From positions 186,001 to 250,000 of the forward strand of contig JADKIY010000006.1 of NCBI GenBank assembly GCA_016722575.1: a DNA stretch of 64,000 nt. The letters are read 5' to 3'. This stretch comes from Elusimicrobiota bacterium. GTDB taxonomy: Bacteria > Elusimicrobiota > Elusimicrobia > FEN-1173. Positions 24,317 through 32,581 of the stretch are shown one piece after another (position 1 is the stretch's first letter; each line of letters opens with the position of its first letter). A program made the position numbers and the translations under genes. Under the pieces are notes generated by a model. The model was given only the letters and a program-made list of their open reading frames with translations. It was not told the origin of the DNA and searched no databases.

Positions 24317-26271
24317 TCGTTTACGCCGCTTTTTTCGTCACGCTGTCGGCGTTTTATTTCCTGGAATACCCCATCCCCGGGCTTTGGTCGGTGGCGTGGA
24401 ACGTCTTGCTGGCGTCCGGGTTGATGGTTCTTTTGGCCGGGCTCGGCCGACGCCTCCTCCAATGGACCGTGCCGAGGGAATTCGCCGACGCCGGTGGGAA
24501 CGCGGAGCGCTGGCTGCTTTCCGTCGGTGCCGGGGCCGTGCCTTTTTCGATGGCGCTTTTGGGTTTGGGCGTGACCGGGCATTTCAACCCCGGCGCCATT
24601 TTTTTTCTAACCGTCGGGGCGGCGGTCGTGGCCGGCCCGGCCTTGGCGGCCGGGGGGCGAGAGGCGACTTCGGAGGGGGGGGCGGCGCCCGCCGGCGGCG
24701 TCGGTTTCTTGGCGCTCGGGGTTTTCGCTCTCGCGTTCTTGTGCGCCATGGCCCCGCCGACCTACTACGACAGTTTGGTTTACCACTTGGCTTTGCCCGC
24801 GAAATATTTGCAGGAAGGCCGCGTGGGGTTCGTCCCTTACAACCACTACAGTCATTTCCCTCAAAACACGGAGATGATCTTCGGTTGGTTCCTGGCGTTG
24901 GGAACGGACGTGGCGGCCCAATTTTGGAACGTGGGGTTGGCGGCCTTGACCGGGTGGGGCCTTTGGCGGTGGGGACGATCCGCGTTCTTGCAAAAAAACA
25001 CGCGGTTCGACATGGTTTTGTTTTTAACGGCGCCCTGCGTGGTTCTTCTTTCCAGCGAAACCTACGTGGAAGTGCCGATGGCTTTTTGGACGTGTTTGGC
25101 CGTTTGGTCGGCGTCCAAGGGCGTGGAAAGTTCCCGGCGCGGCTGGTGGGGCCTCGCGGGGTTGTTCGGGGGGTATGCCGCGGGGATCAAATACACGGGG
25201 GTCCTCACCCCGGGGTTGCTTTTTCTGGGGGCCCTCCTTTGGCCCCGGGCCCGGGGTTGGGCCGAGCGGTGGAAAGACGCCGGGGCGTTGGGCGCCGTGG
25301 CCTTCGCGGTGTTTCTCCCTTGGATGGTGAAGAACGCGGTGTTGACGGGGGGGAACCCCGTTTTTCCCTTTCTACCGTCGATTTTCCCGGCGTCCAAGGT
25401 TTTTATGTTCAAAGAATCCTCCAAAGCCTACTTCGCCGTGCTCGACGAATACAAAGGGACGAGCGGTTTGTTGATCACCCTTTTCAAAATGCCGTTTCAA
25501 TTGGCGACGAACGCCACCCGTTTCGGGGGCGGGTTCGACGTCACCGGCGATTTGGGCTGGGCCCTTCCGTTGTTGCTCCTTCCGCTGGGGTTTTTGGGCC
25601 TTCGCCGAAACGGCGGTTCCGGGGGTTTTCTCCTGGCCTACGCGACGGCGCACGTCCTTTTGTGGGCGTGCCTTCGGCCGGTGCTCCGGTTTTTATTCCC
25701 TGTTTTCCCGTTGATTTGCCTATTGGCCGGGCGGGGTCTGAACGCCGTGGTGGTGGAGCGCGGCGCCGCGTTTCGGCGCGTGGTCGCCGCCGGGTTGGGC
25801 CTTTTTGTCCTCTCCAACGCCGTCTTGTTTTATTGGGTCGAACGGGTCCGCGATCCCTTTCCCGTGGCCTTTGGGCTCGTGGATCGGGAAGCGTATTTGA
25901 ATCAGAAACTCGATTACTACCCCTGGACGCAGCGGATGTCGACGCTTCCCCCCGCCAGCCGGGTGTTGTTCGTCGGCGATCAGCGGGGATACTATTGCCC
26001 CCGGCCGTACCTGGCCCCCATGGCGCTCCTGCCCCCGCCCCTTCGGGAATGGTCGGACGCCGCCGCGGACGCCGACGCGCTTCGGCGCCGTTTGATCGAC
26101 CTGGGGTTCACCCATCTTTTTTTCAACCGCCGGGAGGCGGAACGTCTTAAGAGTTACCGGGTGTTGGATTTGACTCCTCACGGGGCCTCCGTTTTTGAGG
26201 CCATGCTGAAGGGGTTGACCGTCCTCGCGTCGACGCCGCAGGCCGCGCTGTTCGACTTGGGGGCCCCGTGA
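24271..26271 (+). CDS. Large GT-C-type membrane glycosyltransferase
   Basis: About 666 residues (ATG 24271) or 661 (ATG 24286), overlapping the upstream gene by 31-46 bases. Many hydrophobic helices. The conserved loop PPTYYDSLVYHLALPAKYL with the following NHYSHFPQNTEM matches a family of ArnT/PMT-like proteins common in uncultured bacteria. A short soluble C-terminal part follows the membrane region. Likely transfers a polyprenyl-linked sugar; donor and acceptor unknown. Confidence 0.7.
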   Translation: MPPRSMPPVRRKSLLIVYAAFFVTLSAFYFLEYPIPGLWSVAWNVLLASGLMVLLAGLGRRLLQWTVPREFADAGGNAERWLLSVGAGAVPFSMALLGLGVTGHFNPGAIFFLTVGAAVVAGPALAAGGREATSEGGAAPAGGVGFLALGVFALAFLCAMAPPTYYDSLVYHLALPAKYLQEGRVGFVPYNHYSHFPQNTEMIFGWFLALGTDVAAQFWNVGLAALTGWGLWRWGRSAFLQKNTRFDMVLFLTAPCVVLLSSETYVEVPMAFWTCLAVWSASKGVESSRRGWWGLAGLFGGYAAGIKYTGVLTPGLLFLGALLWPRARGWAERWKDAGALGAVAFAVFLPWMVKNAVLTGGNPVFPFLPSIFPASKVFMFKESSKAYFAVLDEYKGTSGLLITLFKMPFQLATNATRFGGGFDVTGDLGWALPLLLLPLGFLGLRRNGGSGGFLLAYATAHVLLWACLRPVLRFLFPVFPLICLLAGRGLNAVVVERGAAFRRVVAAGLGLFVLSNAVLFYWVERVRDPFPVAFGLVDREAYLNQKLDYYPWTQRMSTLPPASRVLFVGDQRGYYCPRPYLAPMALLPPPLREWSDAAADADALRRRLIDLGFTHLFFNRREAERLKSYRVLDLTPHGASVFEAMLKGLTVLASTPQAALFDLGAP

Positions 26272-27293
26272 TTTTCATTTACGCCTGCGTTTTCCTGGTG
26301 GCGTTCGCCTTGGCCTTTCTGTTGACCCCGTTGATCCGCCGGTTCGCCGTGCGCTTCGACGTGTTGGACCATCCGGCCACGCCGGTTAAAACCCACAAGG
26401 TCCCGGTGCCGTATCTGGGCGGGGTCGCCATCTTTGTCGGCGTGGTGGGGTCGTTGGTGATCGTTCGGGGGTTGACCCATTTTCCGACGGGAACCCTGCA
26501 CGCTTTGTGGGGATTGTTGTGCGGCGGGTTCGTGATCCTCGCCTTGGGATTGATCGACGACCTCAAGAAGCCGGACGGCCTCACGTTTTACATGAAATTC
26601 CTTTTTCAATTCGCGGCGGCGGCGTTGTTGATCGCCTTCGACATCCGAATTCGATTCGTTCAGCCGGTTTGGCTGGCCAACGTTCTCACCGTGTTGTGGG
26701 TGACGGGCATATCGAACGCCATCAACTTGATCGACATCATGGACGGCCTCGCGGCGTCCCAATCCTTCGTGGCGTCGACGGCGTTTCTCCTGATCGCCAT
26801 CCCGACGGAAGCCGTCTACGTGAACGTGGCCGCGGCGGCGGTGGCGGGCGCCAGCCTGGCTTTTTTGCCGCATAATTTTTCAAAGCGCCATAAAATTTTC
26901 ATGGGCGACGCCGGGAGTTTGACGCTGGGGTTTTGGCTGGCCGGCATATCGCTCGGGACGGACTATTCGCGCCTCAACCAGGTGGGGGTGTTCGCCCCGT
27001 TGCTGATTCTCGGTTTGCCGGTGTACGACACGTTTTTTGTCTCGTGCCTTCGCCTGCTTCAGGGGAAGTCGCCCTTTTTGGGGTCCCGGGACCACTTGGC
27101 GCAAAAATTGCGCGGCCTCGGGCTGACCGGGCGGCAGGTGGTTCTCGTCTTCGCCGCGGCGGCCGCCGCGCTGTCCGCCGCCGCCTTTTTCCTGACGTTG
27201 ACTCCGTTTTACATCGCCGTGGCGGTCATTGGAGCGGTGGGGCTCCTCGGGCTGTTCGTGATGCTGAAGCTTTACGACGTGGTGGCGGAGTGA
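26268..27293 (+). CDS. WecA/MraY-family undecaprenyl-phosphate sugar-1-phosphate transferase
   Basis: The 341-residue polytopic enzyme would start a glycan by transferring a HexNAc-1-phosphate to undecaprenyl phosphate at the cytoplasmic face. Landmarks: LDHPATPVKTHKVPVPYLGG, LGLIDDLKK (Asp-Asp motif), NAINLIDIMDGLA, FMGDAGSLTLGF, and DHLAQKLRGLG in the place of the usual His-rich loop. GTG start; both ends overlap neighbours by four bases. It is one of two initiating transferases in the window (the other is at 53812). Confidence 0.88.
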   Translation: MIFIYACVFLVAFALAFLLTPLIRRFAVRFDVLDHPATPVKTHKVPVPYLGGVAIFVGVVGSLVIVRGLTHFPTGTLHALWGLLCGGFVILALGLIDDLKKPDGLTFYMKFLFQFAAAALLIAFDIRIRFVQPVWLANVLTVLWVTGISNAINLIDIMDGLAASQSFVASTAFLLIAIPTEAVYVNVAAAAVAGASLAFLPHNFSKRHKIFMGDAGSLTLGFWLAGISLGTDYSRLNQVGVFAPLLILGLPVYDTFFVSCLRLLQGKSPFLGSRDHLAQKLRGLGLTGRQVVLVFAAAAAALSAAAFFLTLTPFYIAVAVIGAVGLLGLFVMLKLYDVVAE

Positions 27294-28642
27294 GGCCGGC
27301 GCCGACCCCCGCGCCGTTGATCGTCGCCGGCGCCGGTTTGGCCGGTTTGTCCTGCGCCTATCACGCCGATGGTCCGGTGGTGGTGGTCGATCGCGAGCCC
27401 CAACCCGGGGGAACCGCCCGTTCCTTTGAAATTGGTGGGTTTACCTTTGATTTCACCGGCCACCTCCTTCATTTGCATCACCCGTACACCACGGCCCTGG
27501 TGAAGCGCTTGCTGAAGGGCAATTGGGTGGTCTGCCGTCGGGACGCGCGGATACACTCCCACGGGGTGCTTTCCGCCTATCCGTTTCAAGCCAATTTGGC
27601 CGCTTTGCCGCCCCGCGTGATCCGGGAATGCGTCGAGGGCGTTCGACGGTCCCGGGCGCGGTGGGGGGACCGGCCGTTGGAGGGCGCGGGCCGGCTCACT
27701 TTTCGGCAATGGTGCGACCGGCTTTTCGGGGCCGGCATTTCAAAGCACTTCATGGTTCCCTACAACGAAAAACTCTGGCGGATCGGGGTGGACGACCTCA
27801 CGCCGGAGTGGTGCGGGAATTTCGTCCCGGTGCCCACGTTGGCCGAGGTGGAGGCGGGCGCCCGAACGGCGCACCGGAAAGCTTTCGGTTACAACACGAC
27901 GTTTCTCTACCCGCGCACCGGCGGCATTCAGGTCCTTTCCGACGCGCTCGCTCGGGAGGTCCGGGGCCTTCGCCTCGGGGCGGCTCTGGAATCCGTCGAT
28001 TGGGAGAAGCGCCGGGTCCTTCTCTCGACCGGCGAATGGCAGCCCTACCGGCGGCTGGTGTCCACGTTGCCCTTGCCCGAGCTGTTGAAGCGCCTGACGC
28101 CCTTTCCGGCGGAATTGGAGGAGCCCCGGTCCCGGCTCCGCTGGACGACGGTGCTGTGCGTGAACCTGGGGGTCGCCCGGCCCAAAATCTCGCCGGCCTC
28201 GTGGATTTATTTCCCCGAAAAAAAATACCCTTTCTACCGCGTCGGTTTTCCCATGAATTTCACGCCCCACGTCGTTCCCCGCGGCTGTTCGTCCATGTAC
28301 GTCGAAATCGCCTGCGACCCCGGACGCGAACCGGCCGGGCCCGGGGCGCGGGAGCGGTTGTTGTCCCGCGTGCGGGAAGGGTTGATCGCCGCAAAAATCC
28401 TAAAACGGTCCGATCAAATTCCCGTGGCCCACGTCGTTCCCATCCGCTACGCCTACGTGGTGTATGACCGGCACCGGACCGAAGCGCTCGACCGAATCTT
28501 CCGGTGGCTCGACCGCCGGGCGGGGGCGGATTCCATCGGCCGGTACGGGGCCTGGAAATATTCCTTTATGGAAGAAGCCCTGCTGGACGGCAAGCGCGTC
28601 GCCGAATCCGACGCCCGACGTCGCCGGAGCCCGGCGGCCTAG
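27290..28642 (+). CDS. FAD-dependent oxidoreductase, amine oxidase/UDP-galactopyranose mutase-like
   Basis: 450 residues starting at GTG 27290 (GTGA overlap). The N-terminal Rossmann motif VAGAGLAGLSCAY is followed by an acidic strand end VVVVDRE, then PGGTARSF, the usual FAD-binding start of amine-oxidase-like proteins. YPFQANLAALP and NEKLWRIGVDDLTPEW recur in relatives encoded in polysaccharide clusters, often labelled protoporphyrinogen oxidase-like or UGM-like. It probably acts on a nucleotide- or lipid-linked sugar, but I cannot name the reaction. Confidence 0.7.
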   Translation: MRPAPTPAPLIVAGAGLAGLSCAYHADGPVVVVDREPQPGGTARSFEIGGFTFDFTGHLLHLHHPYTTALVKRLLKGNWVVCRRDARIHSHGVLSAYPFQANLAALPPRVIRECVEGVRRSRARWGDRPLEGAGRLTFRQWCDRLFGAGISKHFMVPYNEKLWRIGVDDLTPEWCGNFVPVPTLAEVEAGARTAHRKAFGYNTTFLYPRTGGIQVLSDALAREVRGLRLGAALESVDWEKRRVLLSTGEWQPYRRLVSTLPLPELLKRLTPFPAELEEPRSRLRWTTVLCVNLGVARPKISPASWIYFPEKKYPFYRVGFPMNFTPHVVPRGCSSMYVEIACDPGREPAGPGARERLLSRVREGLIAAKILKRSDQIPVAHVVPIRYAYVVYDRHRTEALDRIFRWLDRRAGADSIGRYGAWKYSFMEEALLDGKRVAESDARRRRSPAA

Positions 28643-28655
28643 CCGACCGGCGTTT

Positions 28656-30404
28656 GTGCGCCCTTTTCACCGTTCCGCGCATATTTTTCACGGAGTTTTT
28701 CTTTGTTTGTTGTTGCTGATACCCCTGATGCGCGGGGCTTGGGACCAATGGGCCCAAACCCTCGTGCTCCTGGCGTGGGCCTTCCTGGGCGGATTGGAAT
28801 CCCTTCTGTTGGTTCGGGGGCGGGCGGCCGCTTTGGAAGGTTTATTTGACGTCGTTCGAGGGGCGGGGCCGGCTCTGGGTTTCTTTGTGGGCGCCGGAAT
28901 CCTTTCGGCCCTGGGGAGCGAATACCCCAACAGCGTTCTACCGGCGGTCCTGAACGATTTGCCGGCGGTGGCTTTCTTCTTATTGACCGCGGCGGCGCCT
29001 TCGCGCCTACGCCCGCTTTATTTCCGGTCCCTGGCGGCCGGAGCCGTCCTGCCGTTGGCCGCCGCGGGGGTGGCCGCTTTCTCCTCCCCGGACCAATTCG
29101 CCCATTCCCTCGTCAACGCGAACCTGCTGGCCTGTTTGTCCGTGGCGGGTTTGCCTCTCCTCGTTTTCCTGGGGTGGGGGCCCTTGTCCGGTCCTCGGGA
29201 ACGCTGGGGGTGGCGCGCGGCCGCCGTCGTGGCTCTGGGGACGTTGGTGTTGACGAAATCCTTCTGGGGTTTCTTGGTCCTCGCGGCGGAAACCGCCGCC
29301 GGAGTGGCTTGGTGGGTTCGTCGGCGCGCTCGCCCCCTCGATCGTCGGCTCGTCCTTTTGATGGCCGTCCTGTCGGTGGGCGCGATGGCCTTTCTATTTC
29401 GGGCGGATTGGGGAAAATTGTTTTCCGGCGACGCCGACCGTTGGTCCTGGTGGCGCGCCGCCGGGGCCATGGCGGCGGCGCGCCCTTGGCTGGGCGTCGG
29501 CCCGGGGGCCTTTGGCGAAGCTTACCCCGCTTTCCGAAACTCGGCCTGGGGGTTGAACACGCTTTACGCCCACAACCTGTTTTTGGAAATGGCGGCGGAG
29601 CGGGGCCTCCTGGGGCTCGGCGCGTTCCTCGCTTTTGGGTTCTTGGCGGTTCGCCGGGGCGGCGCGCGGTCGGCGCGCCGCGCCGCGCTGACGCTTTCGG
29701 CCGCGGCTTTCGCGGCGTTCAATTTGGCCAATTTCGGATTTTCCTTTCCCGCCTTGTATTGGCTCGGTTTCGCCGGCGCCGGCCTTCTGTGGGCGGACGC
29801 CGATCTCGACGGCGCCCCCCCCCGTTGGGCGACGCACCGCCGCCTGGGCTTGGCGGGCGTCGCGTTGTGCGCGGCGGCGGGGTTCGCCTCCTACGCTCTC
29901 TTTCGTTCGGGGCAATGCCTGGAGCGGGCCCGGGGAGAATTTGAGACCGGCCGGTGGCCGTCCGCCCGGGAGTGGGTGGACCGGGGCCTTCGATGGAACC
30001 GTTGGAACCCGGAGCTCTACGACCTCGGGGCGGCCCTGCGATTGATCGCCCGGGACTCGGACGGGGCGGCCCGGGACTTGGCGCGCTGCGTGGCCCTGGC
30101 CCCGACGAGCGCCGGTTTTCGAAGGGACGCGGCCGAATTGGCTCTCCGCCGGGGTCGAAACGACGAGGCGCTCGCCCATTACGACGCCGCCGTGCGGTTT
30201 CTGCCGCTGAGCCCCGTCCCTTGGGTGAGGCGGGGGGATGTGTTGCGCGCCGCGGGCCGGTCGGAAGAGGCTCGCACGTCGTACCAATCGGCCCTGCGGG
30301 CCCTGTCGGACCCCCGGGTGATGGCGAGCGCTCCGGCCGCGCGGGCGGCGTTGACGGCGCAAATCAACGAAAAGTTGAAGGAAGGCCCCCGTGCCCCGAA
30401 TTAA
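28656..30404 (+). CDS. Second O-antigen ligase/polymerase-like protein with TPR tail
   Basis: About 582 residues from GTG 28656. Polytopic Wzy/WaaL-type membrane domain with AAARPWLGVGPGAFGEAYP and LYAHNLFLEMAAERGLLGLG (the AHN-x-x-L motif), then TPR repeats from about residue 420. Same architecture as the protein at 18361 but distinct in sequence. A run of nine C at 29815-29823 lies at codon about 387, between the membrane domain and TPR. The 3' end overlaps the next gene by 14 bases. Confidence 0.78.
   Translation: MRPFHRSAHIFHGVFLCLLLLIPLMRGAWDQWAQTLVLLAWAFLGGLESLLLVRGRAAALEGLFDVVRGAGPALGFFVGAGILSALGSEYPNSVLPAVLNDLPAVAFFLLTAAAPSRLRPLYFRSLAAGAVLPLAAAGVAAFSSPDQFAHSLVNANLLACLSVAGLPLLVFLGWGPLSGPRERWGWRAAAVVALGTLVLTKSFWGFLVLAAETAAGVAWWVRRRARPLDRRLVLLMAVLSVGAMAFLFRADWGKLFSGDADRWSWWRAAGAMAAARPWLGVGPGAFGEAYPAFRNSAWGLNTLYAHNLFLEMAAERGLLGLGAFLAFGFLAVRRGGARSARRAALTLSAAAFAAFNLANFGFSFPALYWLGFAGAGLLWADADLDGAPPRWATHRRLGLAGVALCAAAGFASYALFRSGQCLERARGEFETGRWPSAREWVDRGLRWNRWNPELYDLGAALRLIARDSDGAARDLARCVALAPTSAGFRRDAAELALRRGRNDEALAHYDAAVRFLPLSPVPWVRRGDVLRAAGRSEEARTSYQSALRALSDPRVMASAPAARAALTAQINEKLKEGPRAPN
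29815..29823 (+). repeat. Poly-C tract of 9 in the second O-antigen ligase gene
   Basis: Nine consecutive C residues within the coding sequence. The frame is intact as sequenced. Confidence 0.85.
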
Positions 30405-31557
30405 GGTCGCCCACATCGTCACCAAGCTCGAGTGGGGCGGCGCCCAGCAAAACACCCTGCACACGGTTCGAACCTTGAATCGCGATTTCTTCGATGCTCA
30501 TTTGATTTGCGGTCCGGGCGGAATATTGGACGGGGAAGCGGGTCGCGACGACGTGCCGGTGGAATTCGTTTCCGCCCTCCAGCGGGCGGTCCATCCGGTC
30601 AAGGACGCCGCGGCTTTTTTTCAGTTGCGCCGCCTTCTTCGCCGTCTCCGCCCCGACATCGTCCACACCCACTCGTCCAAGGCCGGCATTCTCGGGCGTT
30701 GGGCGGCGAGCGCCGCCGGCGTCCCCGTCGTGGTTCATACCTTCCACGGGTTCGGTTTCCACCCGGCCCAGCCGGCGCCGGTCCGAGCCGCCTACGTGGC
30801 CGTGGAGCGGTGGACGGCCCGCCTTTCCACGGCGCTCATCGCCGTGTCCCGGGCCAACCGGGACGAAGCCCTGGCCCGGGGGATCGGCCGTCCGGACCAG
30901 TACCACCTCATTCGCAGCGGCGTGCCGTTGGCGCCCTACCGGTCCCTCGCGTCCCGCCGCGACGCCCCCCCGGGGATCGTCCTGGGGGCGGAGGAAAAAT
31001 TGGTCACCACCATCGGGCCCTTCAAACCGCAGAAGAACTTGAAGGATTTTCTCCGGGCCGCCGCGGCCGTCCTTCAGCGGCGTCGCGACGTCAAATTCCT
31101 GGTCATCGGGGACGGCGACGGACGGGTTCGCCTGGAAGAGGAGATTCGCCGCCGGGGTTTGGCGGACCACGTGGTGCTCGCCGGGTGGCGGCGGGACGTG
31201 CCGGCCCTGTTGGCGCGTACGGACGCGTTTTGCATGACCTCCCTGTGGGAAGGCCTTCCTCGATCCCTGGTGGAAGCCATGGCCGCCGGGCGTCCCTGCG
31301 TGGTCAACGCGGTGGACGGATGCCGGGATTTGATCGACGACGGGGTCAACGGGTTTTTGGTTCCGCCGCGGCACCCTCTGACCACGGCCGAGCGCCTGCT
31401 CCAAATATTGGCGGACGACGACCTGGCGTTTCTCCTGGGCCGCCGCGCTCGGGAAACCATCGGCGACGAATTCGACATCGACGGCATGGTTCGGGCCCAG
31501 GAACGCCTGTACAGCGCGCTTTGGTCCGCGCGAACGCCCAAAACGTCGCCCGCTTAA
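30391..31557 (+). CDS. Family 4 glycosyltransferase
   Basis: A 388-residue GT-B enzyme. The N-terminal VAHIVTKLEWGGAQQNTLH and VHTHSSKAGILGRWAA motifs and the C-terminal nucleotide-sugar motif SLWEGLPRSLVEAMAAGRP (the E-x7-E pattern) identify GT4. It works in the cytoplasm on a lipid-linked acceptor. GTG 30391 overlaps the previous gene by 14 bases. Last gene of the 17697-31557 operon; about 295 bases of non-coding DNA follow. Confidence 0.9.
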   Translation: MPRIKVAHIVTKLEWGGAQQNTLHTVRTLNRDFFDAHLICGPGGILDGEAGRDDVPVEFVSALQRAVHPVKDAAAFFQLRRLLRRLRPDIVHTHSSKAGILGRWAASAAGVPVVVHTFHGFGFHPAQPAPVRAAYVAVERWTARLSTALIAVSRANRDEALARGIGRPDQYHLIRSGVPLAPYRSLASRRDAPPGIVLGAEEKLVTTIGPFKPQKNLKDFLRAAAAVLQRRRDVKFLVIGDGDGRVRLEEEIRRRGLADHVVLAGWRRDVPALLARTDAFCMTSLWEGLPRSLVEAMAAGRPCVVNAVDGCRDLIDDGVNGFLVPPRHPLTTAERLLQILADDDLAFLLGRRARETIGDEFDIDGMVRAQERLYSALWSARTPKTSPA

Positions 31558-31586
31558 AGCCCCGCTAAAATCCTTCGGGGGTGTTC

Positions 31587-31672
31587 GGGGAAGGGCGGGC
31601 CGGACTTGCCGGGGGATGGCTCGGTGCGAGTCCGGATCCGGGAACGAACCGTCGGGTCGACCCCGCTTCCCC
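31587..31672 (+). ncRNA. Candidate structured RNA or leader element
   Basis: In the gene-free stretch 31558-31852. A closing stem GGGGAAG (31587-31593) with CTTCCCC (31666-31672), continued after a 2-base bulge by CGGG (31596-31599) with CCCG (31662-31665), encloses a directly adjacent long hairpin whose base is CCGGACT (31600-31606) with AGTCCGG (31629-31635). A small ACC-GTCG-GGT hairpin fits at 31648-31657. No known RNA family was recognised. GC-rich DNA folds easily, so this is a candidate only. Confidence 0.3.
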
Positions 31673-31766
31673 TCCTCGCCATGTTCCGTTTTCGAAAATT
31701 CGAGCCTTTCCGGGGCCCCTGGCCCGGGGACCGATCCCCCGGCGGCGGCGCCGACCCCATCCCGGA

Positions 31767-31792
31767 TTGACAGCGGCGCTTAACGCTAAAAT
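31767..31792 (+). promoter_or_regulatory. Possible promoter ahead of yceD-rpmF-plsX
   Basis: TTGACA (31767-31772) and TAAAAT (31787-31792), but with only 14 bases between them, short for a sigma70 promoter. AATACC at 31790 would give 17. Boxes are good, spacing is imperfect. Confidence 0.4.
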
Positions 31793-31812
31793 ACCTCACG
31801 AAAATCGAACGG

Positions 31813-31834
31813 AACCCCCGGAAGGGGGTTTTTT
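31813..31834 (+). terminator. Intrinsic terminator/attenuator just upstream of yceD
   Basis: AACCCCC (31813-31819), GGAA loop, GGGGGTT (31824-31830), overlapping six T (31829-31834). It ends nine bases before the GGAGGAG ribosome binding site of yceD and lies downstream of the promoter-like boxes, so it can act as a leader attenuator or end an upstream RNA. Confidence 0.7.
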
Positions 31835-31852
31835 GCTCTTTTCGGAGGAGCC

Positions 31853-32308
31853 GTGAAAGTCCGCATACACGAAATTCAGGATCACGGTTCGATGGCGGTG
31901 GAAGGGGAAATCCCGGCGGCGTCCCTCCCCCTGGAAACGCCCGATCGGCCCGCTTTGGTGGGGCCCGTCCGGGTGGCCTTGACCGCCGACGCGGACAAAG
32001 AAGCCGTGCACGCCTGGGGCACCGCCCGGGGCCGCGTGGCCATGACCTGCGCCCGTTGCCTGGCTCGATTTGAAACCGATTTGGAGGGGACCCTCGATAT
32101 GAGCGTCCCCGTGACTGAAACGTTTTTGGTGGTGGACGACGAAGTCCGCCAGAGCTTGTTGCTGGCGTTGCCGTCCCAGCCCCTCTGCCGGCCCGCCTGC
32201 CGGGGGCTGTGCCCCCGATGCGGACGAAACTTGAACCAGGGCCCCTGCGGGTGCCCCGCCGAGCCGGCCCCGTCTCCCTTTGACGAACTTAAAAAATTGA
32301 TTCAATAA
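31853..32308 (+). CDS. yceD: YceD/DUF177 family protein
   Basis: A 151-residue protein of the DUF177 family, conserved next to rpmF across bacteria and implicated in rRNA/ribosome-linked processes in some lineages. Landmarks: MTCARCLARFETDL in the middle and the cysteine-rich tail CRPACRGLCPRCGRNLN, with C-x-C close to the end (possible metal site). GTG 31853 with strong GGAGGAG. rpmF follows 17 bases on. Confidence 0.88.
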   Translation: MKVRIHEIQDHGSMAVEGEIPAASLPLETPDRPALVGPVRVALTADADKEAVHAWGTARGRVAMTCARCLARFETDLEGTLDMSVPVTETFLVVDDEVRQSLLLALPSQPLCRPACRGLCPRCGRNLNQGPCGCPAEPAPSPFDELKKLIQ

Positions 32309-32325
32309 GCGAAGGAAAAGAACCC

Positions 32326-32532
32326 ATGGCCAACCCAAAGAAAAAACACTCCCCCGCGCGCCGCGACAGCCGTCGTTCCGCGAATTTCCGACTCGTGATG
32401 GGATCGATGTCCCGCTGCTCCAACTGCGGGGCCGCCCGACCGCCCCACCGCGTGTGCGCGGCCTGCGGCTATTACGGCAAGGAATTGGTGGTCGCCCCCA
32501 AGACCAAGAAGTCCAAAGGCGAAGAGAAATAG
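32326..32532 (+). CDS. rpmF: 50S ribosomal protein bL32
   Basis: A 68-residue ribosomal protein. The N-terminus MANPKKKHSPARRDSRRS is diagnostic of bL32, and CSNCGA plus CAACGYY give the four-cysteine zinc form. AAGGAAAAG serves as ribosome binding site. In the classic yceD-rpmF-plsX order linking translation and lipid synthesis. Confidence 0.97.
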   Translation: MANPKKKHSPARRDSRRSANFRLVMGSMSRCSNCGAARPPHRVCAACGYYGKELVVAPKTKKSKGEEK

Positions 32533-32581
32533 TTTTTGGTGAACTCGCCCCGGATTCGGCCCGCGCGCTCTTGAACCGCCG

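Noticed and set aside
24675..24682. Runs of eight G as further phase-variable tracts (also near 20901, 22943, 32611, 46306 and 49749)
   Set aside because: Runs of eight occur in housekeeping genes such as plsX and smc in this GC-rich DNA, so they are not distinctive.
31600..31665. GGTGCGAGTCC-like core suggesting a cobalamin riboswitch or tRNA T-arm
   Set aside because: The rest of the B12-box, the 3' GxCTGCC-type element and any tRNA cloverleaf are missing. Only a generic structured-RNA candidate is kept.
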